A stretch of DNA of 64,000 nt from Procambarus clarkii. Taxonomy: Eukaryota > Arthropoda > Malacostraca > Decapoda > Cambaridae. Below are positions 62,111 through 64,000 of this stretch, in pieces. The notes beneath the pieces were generated by a model. It was not told the origin of the DNA and searched no databases. It worked only from the letters and a program-made list of their open reading frames with translations. The DNA lies in the NCBI RefSeq assembly GCF_040958095.1, contig NC_091160.1:40405730-40469729 (forward strand), written 5' to 3'. Position 1 is the stretch's first letter. The number at the start of each line of letters is the position of its first letter. The position numbers and the translations under genes were made by a program.

Positions 62111-62464
62111 TGGAATATTCAATAACTAATGATTACGTTGTTATGTTATCAGTCCAACGAGAGGTTTTTGGACATTACCTGACACATGCAAATTTTACTT
62201 AGAAAACGGAACAGGTATTGATATAAATATATGTAAATTGTGTCGCGTCTTAAGGGTTTCTACTCACCCATTATGTTGTACAGTGCCCATTAACTCGTGT
62301 CTATAGACACACATGACTAAAAGCGCTTCCTCAACAAATAGGTTTGATGTGTCAAATTGGAAAGATTTGTTATATTCAGGAGACATACAAGGATGTAAAC
62401 ACATAAATTGTCGAGAACGAAGCCAACTGTACTATCTAGTCCCCTTGTGAAGTCAATACAATGG

Positions 62465-63400
62465 TAATAATAAAAATAATAATTTATTTTACAAGAAAGT
62501 ACAATGAGTTGGTGAGATTACATAAGATTGGTATTTTTACATTCATTCAAAGCCACTAACACGCATTGTGTTTCAGACAGATCCTTAATGTAACATATCA
62601 GGTAAGATGAGAGGGGGCATTATAGCAAGGCTTTATATGAATAAATACCTACAACATAAGTTGACAGAGATGATTACACTGGTAAGGATATATGTCTGAA
62701 GTACTAATATTGGGGAAGTGGGTAGTACAAGATACAGTGTGAGTTTGAAGCATAAGGTAGGAAACTATGAGGATGAAATTAGGTACTTTTTATTTTACTT
62801 TTGAACAGGGCTTGGGTTGGAATTTTGTTTTAATTCATCAGGGAGTGAGTTCTAAAAACTGGGCTCTTTTATTTACATGGAGTGTTTGCACAGATTTAGT
62901 CTGACTCTGGGGATATCAAAGAGATATATATTTTCTGGTGTGGTGCTCATGCTAGTTCATCTATCAAGGAAAAGTTTCAGATCATGATTAGTATTTTGGA
63001 ACAAGGTTTTGTACATATAAATAGTCCATGAGAATGTGTGGAGTGTGTGTTTAGCATGTTAAGGGATTTAAATATAGGGGCTGAGTGTCTGTAGACAGAG
63101 TTTGTTATAGTTCTGATAGCAGAGTTTTGCTGAGTGACGATAGGTTTGAGGTAATTTCTAGTGGTTGATTTCCATGCACAGATACCGTGTTATATAGGAA
63201 TAAATTAGTGCTTAGTATAATGAGTGGGGAACAGAGTGGGGGAACATAATATATGTTGTTAGACAGTATATCGACTGTTTTTGAGACTTTTTTGGCTGTG
63301 TTATATGTGGGTGCTGAGTTCAGTCTCTTGTCTATTTATAAGCCAAGGAACCTGCCCTCATTTTTATTTGTAATGTTAATATAATATAGATGAACAAGGT
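62465..63400 (-). mobile_element. Highly diverged LINE 3' end
   Basis: Minus strand gives FLGL-IDKRLNSAPTYNTAKK and YYVPPL-like pieces with many stops, then a 3' UTR with cactaacacgcattgtgttt (reverse). Confidence 0.5.
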
Positions 63401-63544
63401 GTCTTGACCGAGGTGAGGATAGCTTGAGGTACTTCACTTCTTTAATTATTTTAATATCTCCAGAAAACTATTTCAGTTTCCCTCAATTACCATCACATTA
63501 ATCTTTGTGTTCTTTCTGACGACCGTCCCCTCCTACCCTGCTTT

Positions 63545-64000
63545 CTTTTTCTGGTGTACAGGGTCTGGTTACTTCTTTCTGGTGTACAGGGTCTGGTTGC
63601 TTCTTTCTGGTGTACAGGGTCTGGTTGCTTCTTTCTGGTGTACAGGGCCTGGTTGCTTCTTTCTGGTGTACAGGGTCTGGTTGCTTCTTTCTGGTGTACA
63701 GGGTCTGGTTGCTTCTTTCTGGTGTACAGGGTCTGGTTGCTTCTTTCTGGTGTACAGGGTCTGGTTGCTTCTTTCTGGTGTACAGGGCCTGGTTGCTTCT
63801 TTCTGGTGTACAGGGTCTGGTTGCTTCTTTTTGGTGTACAGGGCCTGGTTGCTTCTTTCTGGTGTACAGGGCCTGGTTGCTTCTTTCTGGTGTACAGGGT
63901 CTGGTTACTTCTTTCTGGTGTACAGGGTCTGGTTGCTTCTTTCTGGTGTACAGGGTCTGGTTGCTTCTTTCTGGTGTACTGGGTCTGGTTGCTTCTTTTT
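63545..64000. repeat. 28-bp minisatellite, about 16 units, runs off the window
   Basis: Unit ttctttctggtgtacagggt plus ctggttgc with minor variants (gcctgg, ggttac). Confidence 0.96.

Overview
This is a eukaryotic, repeat-dense, intron-rich window. It looks like decapod crustacean DNA, possibly crayfish. That is an inference from the SINE and LINE families, long (TA)n and (GA)n microsatellites, TTAGG-like pentamer arrays and abundant DIRS/CR1-type remnants. Three protein-coding loci can be supported, all on the minus strand. The rest is introns and intergenic DNA filled with transposon remnants and satellites.

1-21 kb holds one long leucine-rich-repeat (LRR) gene. Ten exons join in consistent phase (20998 down to 526) to give at least 523 codons; the gene runs off the left edge. 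Its introns carry a TTAA-flanked element, CR1-like LINE pieces, a GC-rich fold-back repeat family, a Tigger/pogo element with another repeat nested inside it, a DIRS-like retroelement, and a 40-bp minisatellite that duplicates the splice donor of exon 3.

21-33 kb has no convincing host gene. It contains tRNA-derived SINEs, LINE tails, a 25-bp array built of five telomere-like pentamers, a 25-bp CA-rich minisatellite, a ~220-bp (GA)n tract between two head-to-head LINE ends, and LTR-like pieces.

33-46 kb holds a complete five-exon gene for a POT/PTR2 (SLC15) family transporter, 682 aa. Intron 1 contains a degraded LINE, itself interrupted by an unidentified ~1 kb insertion. 46-55 kb is transposon-rich: a 1030-bp solo LTR with a GTTCC target duplication, a 371-bp palindromic element, LINEs, a second TTAA-flanked element, SINEs and a 33-bp minisatellite. 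55-61 kb holds a tandem paralogue of the transporter (exons 2-5 with identical exon lengths). Its exon 1 is not seen in the window. 61-64 kb is LTR/LINE remnants and a 28-bp minisatellite at the edge.

The most interesting signal is the transporter pair. The large extracellular domain is nearly identical between copies, while differences cluster in membrane segments that line the POT substrate pocket, including replacement of the conserved TM7 Trp by Asn in copy 2. Both copies also lack an acidic residue expected in TM10, and copy 1 departs from several canonical proton-coupling positions in TM1-TM2. All family calls come from reading translations; no database search was possible.
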